From positions 1 to 41,276 of the forward strand of contig DATJNS010000399.1 of NCBI GenBank assembly GCA_035507915.1: a stretch of 41,276 nt of DNA. The letters run 5' to 3'. A model generated the notes under the pieces. The model worked only from the letters and a program-made list of their open reading frames with translations, was not told the origin of the DNA and searched no databases. How positions within the stretch are numbered: position 1 is the stretch's first letter; every line of letters starts with the position of its first letter. Made by a program: the position numbers and the translations under genes. This DNA is from JACQAI01 sp035507915. GTDB lineage: Bacteria > Pseudomonadota > Alphaproteobacteria > Elsterales > Elsteraceae. This document shows positions 24,750 to 32,879 of this stretch, in pieces.

Positions 24750-26090
24750 TTGTCGAATGCGCGACGACTGATCGGGAGCGGAATCGCCGTCGGCGCGCTG
24801 GCCTGGATGACGTTCCCCGCGGCGGCGCTGCCACCCGAGGTCCAGTCGCAGATCGATCAAAGCTTCCGCGAGGTGCTGCGCAATCCGGGCGACACCGCGG
24901 TCAATCGGTCCTATGCCGAGCAGCTGATCGAGGCGGGCGACTACGAGAAGGCGGTCGCGACCCTCGAGCGCATCCTGATCGACGACCCGGCGCAGAGCAC
25001 GGTGCGGTTCGAGATCGCGGTGCTGTACTTCCGTCTCGGCTCCTACGAAGCATCGCGCGCCTATTTCCAGCGCGCGCTCGCCGACCCCACTCTGCCGGCC
25101 GACCTGCGCGCCCGTGGCGAGCAGTTCCTCGCCGACATCGCCGATCGGCTGAGCCGCCAGCAGATCACCGGCTTCGGCGTGGTCGCCGGGCGTTGGCAGT
25201 CGAACGCGAACACGGGACCCGATCCCGTCACCCTGCGGGCGTTGGGCACGCCGATCAGCCGGCCGCCCTCGATCAGTCCGAAGGGCGATTTCGATTTCTT
25301 CGGTGCCGGTAATATCCAGCACAGCTACGACCTCGATACCCAGAACGACGCCCACATCGTCTCGACGTTGATCGGCTACGGCGACGCCTTCTCGCGATTC
25401 TCGCGTCAGGATCTGGTGCTCGGCGAGCTGACCTCGGGCATCCGCTTCAAGCCGGACCCGTTGGACTTGAAGAACTTGCAAATCCGGCCGCACGTGATCG
25501 CCAACTACGTCTCGCTGGATGGCAACCGTTACGAGAGCACCTACGGCTTCGGGCTCGACGTGACGTACGAATGGAGCGAGCGGCTGGCGACGGAACTCAC
25601 GTTGGAGTACCGCCGCCCTCAGTACGGTACGATCGCGTCATTGGGCGACAACCAGCTGCAGAGCGGCGATGAAGAGGACGCCAAGTTGCGCGTCGCCTAT
25701 CAGCTGTCGGGCGATCAGGTATTGCTCGCCGATCTCCTCTACCGTTCCGCCGGCACCAAGCGCGGGTTCTACGACTTCGACCAATACCAAGCGACGCTCA
25801 TGGACAATGTGACGTACCGCGCGCCGGTGCAGCTCTTCGACCAGCCGTCGTGGACCGTCGCGCCATATTTGAGCTGGTACTCTCGGGACTATGGCGGACC
25901 GGACCCGTCGGTCAGTCCGGCATCGACGCGGCTCGACAACATCGTGATGATCGGCATCAACCACACGATCCCGATTACCGGCAGCTGGTCGGCGATCCAG
26001 AGCGTGACGCACACCTGGGCGGACTCGAACGTTCCGAACTACACCTTTCAGGACACGACGGTACTCGTCGGACTACAGCGACGCTTCTGA
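24750..26090 (+). CDS. TPR/beta-barrel outer-membrane protein, Slam-like (surface lipoprotein assembly modifier type)
   Basis: About 446 residues from TTG 24750. The signal peptide (NARRLIGSGIAVGALAWM, then TFPAAA-LPPE) starts right there, whereas GTG 24708 would add a 14-residue acidic leader, so TTG is preferred. The periplasmic N-part has TPR-like helices (AEQLIEAGDYEKAVATLERI; FEIAVLYFRLGSYEASRAYF). From about residue 130 it is a beta-barrel rich in alternating aromatic strands, ending LVGLQRRF with the C-terminal Phe typical of outer-membrane proteins. The DSNVPNYTFQDTTV segment resembles the last strands of Slam/DUF560 proteins, which display proteins on the surface. It is followed 15 bp later by a FecR-domain gene. 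Confidence 0.75.
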   Translation: MSNARRLIGSGIAVGALAWMTFPAAALPPEVQSQIDQSFREVLRNPGDTAVNRSYAEQLIEAGDYEKAVATLERILIDDPAQSTVRFEIAVLYFRLGSYEASRAYFQRALADPTLPADLRARGEQFLADIADRLSRQQITGFGVVAGRWQSNANTGPDPVTLRALGTPISRPPSISPKGDFDFFGAGNIQHSYDLDTQNDAHIVSTLIGYGDAFSRFSRQDLVLGELTSGIRFKPDPLDLKNLQIRPHVIANYVSLDGNRYESTYGFGLDVTYEWSERLATELTLEYRRPQYGTIASLGDNQLQSGDEEDAKLRVAYQLSGDQVLLADLLYRSAGTKRGFYDFDQYQATLMDNVTYRAPVQLFDQPSWTVAPYLSWYSRDYGGPDPSVSPASTRLDNIVMIGINHTIPITGSWSAIQSVTHTWADSNVPNYTFQDTTVLVGLQRRF

Positions 26091-26105
26091 GCAGCGAGGC
26101 GCATC

Positions 26106-26930
26106 GTGGGCACCAAGGAGTGGTTGACGGCGATCGGCGCATTGTCGCTGTCGCTGAATTCATCGAGCCAGGCGCAGCAGCCTGACACCGAGACGCGCGC
26201 CGGCGTGGCGTCGGCGGTCAACACCACGGCGTCGGGCGTGATGGGCGGCGCGACGCGCACGCTGTTCATCGGCAACGACGTGTTCCGCGACGAGCACATC
26301 GCGACCGATGCGAACGGCCGCGCGCAGCTCCTGTTTCTGGATCAGTCGGCGGTCACCGTCGGACCCAACGCCCAGATCATCATCGACCGCTTCGTCTATG
26401 ACCCGAAGACCAGGCTCGGCACCTTGTCGGTGCAAGCGAGCCAGGGCCTGCTGCGCTTCGTCGGCGGCGACCTCAGCAAGCAGCAGGACGTCGTCGTCCG
26501 CACGCCGACCATGCTGATCGGCATCCGCGGCGGCATCAGCTTGATCAATGTCGATCAGAACGGCGGCACCCAGGCGATCTTCATGTTCGGCAACCAGCTG
26601 ACCGCGACGGCCACGCAGGGCGGTCAGACCGTGGTGATCAACCGGCCCGGCTTCGGCGTGACGAGCGCGCCCGGACAGCCGCTGTCCGAGCCCGCGCGCG
26701 TGTCGGCGACCCAGATCAGCAACCTGCTGGCGCAGCTCGAGGCGCCGACGCCGGCGGGCGCGACCCCCACGGGATTGGGGCCGGGCCCGACGCCCGCGCA
26801 GATCGCGCCGGACCGCACGCTGAACCAGCTGCGCGCCTTCAGCGGGGCCATCGAGCTCTACGATCTCGGCACCGGGATCACGCGACAGTCGACCCAGCAA
26901 GGTCAGCGGCGCAACCTCAGCCAGTCCTGA
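26106..26930 (+). CDS. Exported FecR-domain protein
   Basis: A 274-residue protein starting at GTG 26106. The short hydrophobic segment AIGALSLSLN, ending SSSQAQQ, looks like a signal peptide. A FecR beta-domain follows: LFIGNDVFRDEHIATDANGR, then LLFLDQSAVTVGPNAQIII and TPTMLIGIRGG. The tail is Pro/Ala/Gly-rich (TPAGATPTGLGPGPTP), then a Gln/Arg end. Stand-alone FecR-domain proteins of this type occur beside large secreted or surface proteins and outer-membrane exporters in Proteobacteria, unlike the sigma-regulating FecR. Together with the Slam-like gene it suggests a surface display locus whose passenger is not in view. Confidence 0.8.
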   Translation: MGTKEWLTAIGALSLSLNSSSQAQQPDTETRAGVASAVNTTASGVMGGATRTLFIGNDVFRDEHIATDANGRAQLLFLDQSAVTVGPNAQIIIDRFVYDPKTRLGTLSVQASQGLLRFVGGDLSKQQDVVVRTPTMLIGIRGGISLINVDQNGGTQAIFMFGNQLTATATQGGQTVVINRPGFGVTSAPGQPLSEPARVSATQISNLLAQLEAPTPAGATPTGLGPGPTPAQIAPDRTLNQLRAFSGAIELYDLGTGITRQSTQQGQRRNLSQS

Positions 26931-26942
26931 GGCGTCGGCGCC

Positions 26943-27971
26943 ATGCGCCTCCTGTTCGCCTCCACGTTCGGCCACCTGCCGGAGCTGGTCGGCGGACTGC
27001 AGACGACGACCGACGAGCTTGCCCAGGCGCTGCGCCGCCGCGGCATCGAGGTCGCGGTGCTGTGCGCCACCATCGACCTCACGGCGACCGTGCCCCGCGC
27101 CGATCGGCTGTGCGGCTATCAGGTGGTGCGCGCGCCCGAGCCGGCGCTCGCCTTGCCGGCTGTCGTCGCGGCGCTGCAGCCGAGCGCGATCGTCGTGCAA
27201 ACCGGGCCGGGCCTGGTCCAGCTGCTGATCGCGGCGGTCGAGAGTGGTGTTCCGACCGCGGTCTATTTGCACAATGTCGAGCAGGCCGAGCTGGGCGGCG
27301 CGCTGCTGCCCGATCCGAGCGTCCTCTATCTCGCGAATTCGCGTTTCACCGCCGCGCGCTGGCAGGCCGCATTCGGCCTCGCGAGCGAGGTCGTGCCGCC
27401 CTATGTCGAGCGCGACGCCTACCTCACCGAGACGTCGCGCGAGCGCATCCTGTTCGTCAATCCGACCGTGCCCAAGGGCGTCGAGCGCATGTTCCAGCTC
27501 GCCGCGGCGCGGCCCACGCTGCCCTTCACCGTGGCGGAGAGCTGGGCGCTGCAGCCCGAGTGGCGTCGGTTTTGCCAGGACCGCGCAGCGCGGCTGGGCA
27601 ACATCGAGTGGCTGGCGCCGACGCGCGACATGCGGGCGCTCTACGGTCGCGCTCGCCTGCTCCTGATGCCGAGCCTGTGGGAGGAGACGTATGGCCGCAC
27701 CGTGGTCGAGGCGCAGCTCAACGGCATCCCCGTGCTCGCCTCGAGCCGCGGCAATCTCGCCGACACGGTCGGACCGGGCGGCATCGTGATCGATCTGCAT
27801 GCGCCGCTCGACAGCTGGGCGGCGGCGCTCGATCGACTGTGGCTCGACGCCGGCCGGCGCTATGCGGTGGCGGCGCAGGCGCACGCGCGGCGCGCCGAGA
27901 TCGATCCCGCGCGCATCGTCGATCGGTTCGCCGATCTCCTGTCGCGTCACAGCCAGACGCTCGCGGCATGA
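26943..27971 (+). CDS. Glycosyltransferase family 4-like protein
   Basis: A 342-residue GT-B enzyme. The N-domain has FGHLPELVGGLQTTTDELAQAL (here shortened in meaning to the GG acceptor loop near residue 17). The C-domain carries the E-x7-E motif of retaining GT4 enzymes in LWEETYGRTVVEAQ, followed by NGIPVLAS. It should transfer a sugar from a nucleotide donor to a glycan, lipid or protein in the cytoplasm. It starts 12 bp after the FecR gene and its stop overlaps the start of a degenerate paralogue (ATGA), placing both in the Slam/FecR operon. Confidence 0.87.
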   Translation: MRLLFASTFGHLPELVGGLQTTTDELAQALRRRGIEVAVLCATIDLTATVPRADRLCGYQVVRAPEPALALPAVVAALQPSAIVVQTGPGLVQLLIAAVESGVPTAVYLHNVEQAELGGALLPDPSVLYLANSRFTAARWQAAFGLASEVVPPYVERDAYLTETSRERILFVNPTVPKGVERMFQLAAARPTLPFTVAESWALQPEWRRFCQDRAARLGNIEWLAPTRDMRALYGRARLLLMPSLWEETYGRTVVEAQLNGIPVLASSRGNLADTVGPGGIVIDLHAPLDSWAAALDRLWLDAGRRYAVAAQAHARRAEIDPARIVDRFADLLSRHSQTLAA

Positions 27972-28993
27972 AGCTCCTGATCGCCACCGACGACGCGTTC
28001 GTGCCCGGGCGCCTCAACGGGTCGTTGCGCGGCTTGCTCGCGCTGACGGCCGTGTTGATCGAGCAGGGCATCGAACCGGCGTTGCTGTGCCGCGATCCGA
28101 GCGCCGCCGATGCGCGCGTGCGCCGTTACGAGGACGGCGTGCCGATCTACACCGCGGCCGACCCGGCGATCGCGGCGGCGCCACTCGCGGTCGCCGGCGA
28201 AGCCGCGGCGCTGCTCGTGATCGACGGTGGCGACGGTCGCATCCTGTCGGCGTGCCATGGCGTGACGCAGCCGATCATCGCGTGGCTCGCGCGTCCGCTG
28301 ACCTGGCGCGCGTCGGAGCCGCTCGCGGAAGGCGTCACCCTGATGGCGGCGAGCGCGCCGCTCGCGGTTGCCGCGCAACGCTGGTACGGCCGCCCGGCAC
28401 GCATCCTGCCGACGCCCGTGATGCGTCTCGATCTGTCGCCGACACAAGAGCAGGCGGTGCTGCTCGATCCGCGCCCGGCCGGCGGGATCGAGATCCTGTT
28501 CGAGCTCGCCGCGGCCCGACCGCGCGCGACGTTCGTCGTTGCCGAGACCGAGCCGGTGCCGGCCGCCTGGCGTGCGGCCTGTTTCGAGCGTGCGCTGCGC
28601 TGCGGCAACATCGATTGGCGCACCGACCCGCGCGACCCGGAGGAGCTGTTTGCCCGGGCGCGCCTCTTGATGGCGCCGGCGCTGGCGGCCGATGCCGATC
28701 CATGGGCGATCCGGACGGCGCAGACCGCCGGTATCCCGGCGTTGGCGAGCGATCGGGGCGTGCTGGCCGAGGCGGTCGGCGATGCCGGAATCGTGGTCGC
28801 GGCCGATGCGCCGACTGCGACTTGGCTCGCCGCCTTCGACGATTTGCGGCGCGACGGGCTGGTGTTCGCGCGCGCGGTCGAGGCCGCGGCGCGCCGGCGC
28901 GGCGGCACCGACATCGGGGAAATCGCCGCAGCGATCGGCACGACGATCCGCGCCGCCGTCGCCGGGGAGCCGCCGTCGTCCCAGGTCGCCTGA
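27968..28993 (+). CDS. Degenerate GT4-like paralogue, probably not catalytic
   Basis: A 341-residue protein collinear with its upstream neighbour, for example FELAAARPRATFVVAE against FQLAAARPTLPFTVAE and CGNIDW against LGNIEW. Where the neighbour has LWEETYGRTVVEAQ this copy reads LAADADPWAIRTAQ, so both glutamates of the E-x7-E motif are lost. The N-terminal GG loop is also replaced (GRLNGSLRG). The frame is intact, codon bias is normal and the start is coupled by ATGA, so it is maintained as a protein. It may be a regulatory or scaffold subunit of the active enzyme (inference). Confidence 0.75.
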   Translation: MKLLIATDDAFVPGRLNGSLRGLLALTAVLIEQGIEPALLCRDPSAADARVRRYEDGVPIYTAADPAIAAAPLAVAGEAAALLVIDGGDGRILSACHGVTQPIIAWLARPLTWRASEPLAEGVTLMAASAPLAVAAQRWYGRPARILPTPVMRLDLSPTQEQAVLLDPRPAGGIEILFELAAARPRATFVVAETEPVPAAWRAACFERALRCGNIDWRTDPRDPEELFARARLLMAPALAADADPWAIRTAQTAGIPALASDRGVLAEAVGDAGIVVAADAPTATWLAAFDDLRRDGLVFARAVEAAARRRGGTDIGEIAAAIGTTIRAAVAGEPPSSQVA

Positions 28994-29051
28994 GACTCGA
29001 GTCGCTTGACCGGCCCGGTGCCGCTCACCACTAGATGCGTAGGAACGCATC
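28994..29051 (+). promoter_or_regulatory. Palindrome, -35-like box and hairpin before the enoyl-CoA hydratase gene
   Basis: GACTCGAGTC (28994-29003) is a perfect palindrome directly after the previous stop. TTGACC (29006-29011) is a good -35 box but the matching -10 is poor. GATGCGT-AGGA-ACGCATC (29034-29051) is a perfect 7-bp hairpin just upstream of the GAGGAG ribosome site. The pieces suggest an independent, possibly regulated transcript. Confidence 0.4.
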
Positions 29052-29064
29052 CGAGGAGCAGGTC

Positions 29065-29853
29065 ATGGCCGAGCGCGTGCTGTGCGAGATCGACCAGCGG
29101 GGCATTGCGACGGTCTGGCTCAACCGCCCCGAGGTCAACAATGCTTATGACGGCGCGTTGATCGACGAGCTGACCCAGACCATCGATCGGCTCGGCCGCG
29201 ACGCAGGGTTGCGCGCGCTGGTGCTGCGCGGCAAGGGCCGGCACTTTCAAGCCGGCGCCGATCTCGCCTATCTGCGTCGCGTGATCGAGGCGCCCCCCGA
29301 GGAGAACCGCCGGTTCAGCGCGGCGACCGTGCAGGCCATGCGGGCCCTGCAGAACTTCAGCCGCCCGGTGGTCGTGCTCGTGCATGGCGGCTGCTTCGGC
29401 GGCGGCATCGGCCTGGTCACCGCCGCCGACATCGTCATCGCAACCAACGACGCGGTGTTCGCGCTCACCGAGACGCTGTGGGGCATCGTCGCGGCGCCCA
29501 TCATCCCGCAGCTGATCCATGCGATCGGGCTCCGGCACACGCGGCGCATCGGCATCACGGGCGAGCGCTTCGACGCCGCGACCGCGCTGCGCATCGGTCT
29601 GGTGCACGACGTTTGCGCGCCCGATGGGCTCGACGCCGCCGGCGCCAAGGTGGTCGACCAGATCCTGCGCGCGGCACCCGACGCCGTGCGGCGCCACAAG
29701 CAGCTGATCTTCGAGGTCGGCGATCTGATCAGCGAGGACGCGCTCTATACGCGCCTCGGCGAGCTCGCCGCGACCGGACGCATGACCGACGAGGTGCGCG
29801 AAGGCCTGGCCGCCTTTGCCGAGAAGCGCCTGCCGGCCTGGTATCCGGGCTAG
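29065..29853 (+). CDS. Enoyl-CoA hydratase/isomerase family protein (methylglutaconyl-CoA hydratase-like)
   Basis: A 262-residue crotonase-fold enzyme. The oxyanion-hole segments are FQAGADLAYL (about residues 62-71) and HGGCFGGGIGLVTAADI; the catalytic glutamate lies in FALTETLWGIVAAPI. The LTE-x-x-x-G-I-V-A-P pattern without a second conserved Glu points to the methylglutaconyl/isohexenylglutaconyl-CoA hydratase branch of leucine or terpenoid breakdown. ATG 29065 follows GAGGAGCAGG and is preferred over an earlier GTG/ATG. It probably feeds acyl-CoA/acetoacetate metabolism next to the PHA genes. Confidence 0.85.
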   Translation: MAERVLCEIDQRGIATVWLNRPEVNNAYDGALIDELTQTIDRLGRDAGLRALVLRGKGRHFQAGADLAYLRRVIEAPPEENRRFSAATVQAMRALQNFSRPVVVLVHGGCFGGGIGLVTAADIVIATNDAVFALTETLWGIVAAPIIPQLIHAIGLRHTRRIGITGERFDAATALRIGLVHDVCAPDGLDAAGAKVVDQILRAAPDAVRRHKQLIFEVGDLISEDALYTRLGELAATGRMTDEVREGLAAFAEKRLPAWYPG

Positions 29854-29872
29854 CCAAGCGGCGCGGCCGCCA

Positions 29873-29895
29873 GCCGGCGCGAGCGCCGCGCCGGC
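29873..29895. terminator. Perfect 9-bp hairpin between convergent genes
   Basis: GCCGGCGCG (29873-29881), loop AGCGC, CGCGCCGGC (29887-29895). It lies 20 bp after the hydratase stop and 4 bp before the stop of the convergent HTH gene, fitting a bidirectional terminator. No T-run. Confidence 0.5.
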
Positions 29896-29899
29896 CCGG

Positions 29900-30277
29900 T
29901 CAGGGTTGCTCGGGCTGGGCTGCCAGTGCGCGCGCCAGGTGCGTCAAGGCTTCCTGGTGCTTGGAGTTGGAGATCAGCGCGAAGTTGCGGGCGAGCTCGA
30001 GGCTCATGCGCTGGCGCGAGGTGACCTGCTTCTCCTCGGGTTGGTCGAGGCCGTCGTAGAAGTGCCCGACCGAGACCCCGAGCACGCGGGCGATCTCGAA
30101 CAGCCGCCCGGCCGACACCCGGTTGATGCCGCGCTCGTACTTGTGCGCTTGCTGGTAGGTCACCCCGATCAGGTCGGCGAGCTGCTGCTGGGTGAGCCCC
30201 ATCATGATTCGGCGCTGCCGAATACGCGACCCGACGTGTTGCTCGATCTCCAAAGTACGATTGCTGCGCTTACTCAT
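29900..30277 (-). CDS. XRE-family HTH regulator (PraR/SinR-like)
   Basis: A 125-residue protein. VGSRIRQRRIMMGLTQQQLA starts the HTH domain at about residue 15; recognition helix VTYQQAHKYERGINRVSAGR; C-terminal helices follow. The GVTYQQAHKYERG block is typical of alphaproteobacterial regulators of the PraR kind, linked to quorum sensing, biofilm and polymer metabolism. ATG 30277 gives the family-like N-terminus (MSKRSNRTLE); a longer frame upstream has no family character. A TACAAT box ends 10 bases before it on the minus strand (30293-30288). It sits between acyl-CoA and PHA genes but its targets are unknown. Confidence 0.85.
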   Translation of the reverse strand: MSKRSNRTLEIEQHVGSRIRQRRIMMGLTQQQLADLIGVTYQQAHKYERGINRVSAGRLFEIARVLGVSVGHFYDGLDQPEEKQVTSRQRMSLELARNFALISNSKHQEALTHLARALAAQPEQP

Positions 30278-30506
30278 GGACCCAAGGATTGTAAAGAGAT
30301 CGCGACCGGGCTTGGCCGAGGCCAGCGCGATGGTCGCGCCGGAACTCGCTCGGGATGTACTCCTGATAACTGCCCGTTTCAACCCTCACCTTGGGCCGAA
30401 TGCCCGCCGTATTTCACAGCATTAAGCATAGACTAATCGGATACTTGCGAAATTTTTCAGGTCTGCGGGCGGCACCGCAACCGAGAAGTGTGACGGCTCC
30501 GGAATT
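30278..30506. other. Intergenic region between the HTH regulator and phaR
   Basis: 229 bp, clearly more A/T-rich than its surroundings around 30420-30465. It should contain the promoter of the HTH gene on the minus strand and the phaR transcript end. No gene or strong hairpin is seen. Confidence 0.35.
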
Positions 30507-31127
30507 TCACTCGTCTTTCGCGGGTTTGGCCACCGGCTCGATGAGGCCGTCGAGCTGTTTTTGCAAGGCATCGAGCTGACGCTTCAGCTGGTCGATCGCC
30601 TGTTTCGGATCGGCTGCCGGCGCCGCTGGCGCGTCGCCCCGTGCGGGGCCGCCGGCCTCGCCCTCGCCGCCGAACGGGAACACCATCTTCATGGCGCGCT
30701 CGATCATCGCCATGTTCTGCTTGCCCATCTGCTCGAACTGACCGAACGGAAACATCCCGCCGAACGTCTCCTGCAGATAGCGGCGCATCTGCTCCTGATT
30801 ATGCGCGAAGCTCCGCATGCTGCTCTCGAGATAGCTCGGCACGAGCCACTGCATGCTGTCGCCGTAGAATGCGATCAACTGCCGCAGGAAGCTGATGGGC
30901 AGCAGGTTCTGGCCCTTGCCCTCCTCCTCGACGATGATCTGCGTCAACACCGCGCGGGTGATGTCCTCGCCGGTCTTGGCGTCGTAGACCACGAAGTCGG
31001 CGCCGTCTTTGACCATCTGGCACAGGTTGTCCAGGGTGACGTAGCTCGACGTCGCGGTGTTGTAGAGGCGCCGGTTCGCGTACTTCTTGATCGTGATCGG
31101 CGTGGGCTGCGCGCTGGTGTCGGGCAT
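30507..31127 (-). CDS. phaR: Polyhydroxyalkanoate synthesis repressor PhaR
   Basis: A 206-residue protein. The N-terminal DNA-binding domain (about 11-70) has ITIKKYANRRLYNTATSSYV and the following VTLDNLCQMVKDGADF; the central domain includes LLPISFLRQLIAFYGDSMQW; the C-terminal QLKRQLDALQKQLDGL is a coiled coil. PhaR binds the promoters of phasin and of its own gene and is released when it binds nascent PHA granules. The gene is divergent from a PhaE-like/PhaC-like pair, which it likely controls. A 12-bp palindrome lies directly upstream of its start. Confidence 0.93.
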   Translation of the reverse strand: MPDTSAQPTPITIKKYANRRLYNTATSSYVTLDNLCQMVKDGADFVVYDAKTGEDITRAVLTQIIVEEEGKGQNLLPISFLRQLIAFYGDSMQWLVPSYLESSMRSFAHNQEQMRRYLQETFGGMFPFGQFEQMGKQNMAMIERAMKMVFPFGGEGEAGGPARGDAPAAPAADPKQAIDQLKRQLDALQKQLDGLIEPVAKPAKDE

Positions 31128-31257
31128 CAGAGGGTTCCGGAACCGGAGGAATTGTCGTTTATCCGCATCGTATCATACTTTCCCGCGGGCGCGACGACGC
31201 CCCGAAAGCCGCCTGCCGCCATGGTTTTGCCGCGGATGCATCGATATAGTTCGCCGC
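31128..31257. promoter_or_regulatory. Divergent phaR/PHA-synthase promoter region with palindrome
   Basis: GGTTCCGGAACC (31133-31144) is a perfect 12-bp palindrome 5 bp from the phaR start. A minus-strand -10-like TATGAT (31177-31172) would start the phaR transcript about 38 nt before its ATG. On the plus strand TATAGT (31244-31249) lies 8 bases before the PhaE-like ATG. The palindrome is a candidate site for PhaR autoregulation or another regulator. Confidence 0.4.
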
Positions 31258-31752
31258 ATGGCGGATCAAAGCCCACCCAAGTCGCGCCGGCGCCGTGCGG
31301 CCGATGCCGAGGCGGGGCCGGCGCCGGAGAGCGCGCCGGGGGCCGAGCACGGCGATCTGGCGCAGCTGGCCGACCGCTTCCTCGACTTGTGGCAGGACCA
31401 GCTGACCGCGGTCGCCACCGACCCGGACCTGGCCGAGCTGGTGGCGCGGCTATGGACCCAGTGGCTGGTCGGACCGGGCGCGTGGCGGCCCCCGATGGCA
31501 TCGACCCCGCCGCGCGCCGGCGCGGCGCCGGGCGCCGATCAGCCGGCGGCGTCGCCGCGTCATGACACACGGCACGACGAGCACGCCGAAGCGTCAGGGG
31601 CCGCGTCCGCTGCCGCTCCATCTCGCGACGGTGGCCCTGACGTCGGCAACCTCGTCGCCCGCCTTGGCGCTCTGGAGCAACGGCTTGCTGCCCTGGAGCG
31701 GGTCCCGCGCGGCCGCCGCGGCGGAACTGAGCGCCGAACTCGCCGACGTTGA
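31258..31752 (+). CDS. Small PhaE-like protein encoded ahead of, and overlapping, the PHA-synthase-like gene
   Basis: A 164-residue protein. A basic N-terminus (KSRRRRAAD) is followed by a helical segment, LADRFLDLWQDQLTAVATDP, resembling the start of PhaE/phasin-like partners, then a Pro/Ala-rich linker. It ends with the coiled coil VGNLVARLGALEQRLAALE and a very basic tail. Its last 191 nt overlap the next gene in another frame. In the overlap this frame uses many A/T-ending codons while the synthase frame keeps G/C third positions, so the shared stretch is shaped mainly by the synthase. It is likely a synthase partner; I am not certain of the family. Confidence 0.65.
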   Translation: MADQSPPKSRRRRAADAEAGPAPESAPGAEHGDLAQLADRFLDLWQDQLTAVATDPDLAELVARLWTQWLVGPGAWRPPMASTPPRAGAAPGADQPAASPRHDTRHDEHAEASGAASAAAPSRDGGPDVGNLVARLGALEQRLAALERVPRGRRGGTERRTRRR

Positions 31753-32794
31753 TCCCAAGGACTTCGCCGCCGCGGTCGAGCGCGCCGCGCGCGTGCGCCT
31801 CGGGCGCTTCCTCGCCGGGGTCGAGAAATACCGCCGACATCCCTATCGCCGCGCGCTCGTCGACCCGCCGGTGGTCTGGCAGGAGGGCGCGATCCGTCTG
31901 CTCGACTACGGGGCGACGATGGCGCGCGCGCCGGCCGTCCTGGTCGTGCCGTCGCTGGTCAATCGCGGCTTCGTGCTCGACCTGTCGGCCAGGCGCAGCC
32001 TGTTGCGCCATCTGGCCGAGAGCGGCGTGCGGCCGCTGCTCGTCGATTGGGGCAAGCCCGGTGAGGTCGAAGCCGGCTTCAGCCTGACGGACTACATCGC
32101 GGGTCCGCTCGAGGCGGCGCTCGACCGGGCGCTCGAGCTCGGGCGCGGTCCGGTCGGCGTGATCGGCTATTGCATGGGCGGGCTGCTGGCGCTGGCGCTG
32201 GCGCTGCGCCGCCAACCCGACGTCGCCCAGCTGAGCCTGCTCGCCACGCCCTGGGATTTTCACGCCGATCATGCGCTCGCGCGCCGCGTCGCCGCCGCGC
32301 TGCCATGGCTCAACCTGGTGACCGACGCGCTCGGCGCCATGCCGGTCGAGCTGGTGCAGAGCCTGTTCTACGCCCTCGATCCCTATCTGGTGGCGCGCAA
32401 GTTCGAGGCGCTCGCCGACTCCAACGCGGCCTCGGAGACGTTCTCGGCGTTCGTCGCGCTCGAGGACTGGATCAATGACGGCGTGACGCTGGCCGCGGCG
32501 GTCGCGCGCGAATGCCTGGCCGGCTGGTACGCCGCGAACACGCCGGCGCGGCTCGCCTGGCGGGTCGCCGGCCGGGTGGTCGATCCGGGCGCGCTGCGCC
32601 GGCCGACCCTGGTCGTCGTGCCGGCCCAGGACCGCATCGTCCCCCCGGCCTCGGCGCGCGCGCTGGCACGCGCGGTGCCGGGCGCGCGCACCTTGCTGCC
32701 GCCGCTCGGCCATATCGGCATGGTGGTGTCGGGCGGCGCCCGCACCGCGGTATGGGACCCGCTCGCCGCCTGGTGCCGCGAGCGGGCGCGCTAA
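31562..32794 (+). CDS. PHA-synthase-like alpha/beta hydrolase-fold protein (PhaC family)
   Basis: A 410-residue protein. The nucleophile elbow is GYCMGG, with Cys as in PHA synthases rather than Ser; the acid is in PAQDRIVPP and the histidine in GHIGMVVSGG, the PhaC-type ending. It is closer in length to class III PhaC (which needs PhaE) than to class I. PhaC polymerises hydroxyacyl-CoA at the granule surface. The N-terminal GPRPLPLHLATVAL looks genuine, so ATG 31562, inside the preceding gene, is accepted; no Shine-Dalgarno is present and translation may depend on coupling. It is followed by phaA. Confidence 0.82.
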   Translation: MTHGTTSTPKRQGPRPLPLHLATVALTSATSSPALALWSNGLLPWSGSRAAAAAELSAELADVDPKDFAAAVERAARVRLGRFLAGVEKYRRHPYRRALVDPPVVWQEGAIRLLDYGATMARAPAVLVVPSLVNRGFVLDLSARRSLLRHLAESGVRPLLVDWGKPGEVEAGFSLTDYIAGPLEAALDRALELGRGPVGVIGYCMGGLLALALALRRQPDVAQLSLLATPWDFHADHALARRVAAALPWLNLVTDALGAMPVELVQSLFYALDPYLVARKFEALADSNAASETFSAFVALEDWINDGVTLAAAVARECLAGWYAANTPARLAWRVAGRVVDPGALRRPTLVVVPAQDRIVPPASARALARAVPGARTLLPPLGHIGMVVSGGARTAVWDPLAAWCRERAR

Positions 32795-32879
32795 CAATCC
32801 GCATGCGTCGGTGAAAGGAATTCACGGGCGCCCGGCGCGTCCGACATGGCGGCCGCGGGTCTTGCTTCCCACATAGGCA

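Noticed and set aside
24708..24750. GTG 24708 as start of the Slam-like gene
   Set aside because: It adds an acidic 14-residue leader in front of a complete signal peptide and lies upstream of the inferred transcript start; TTG 24750 fits better, though not proven.
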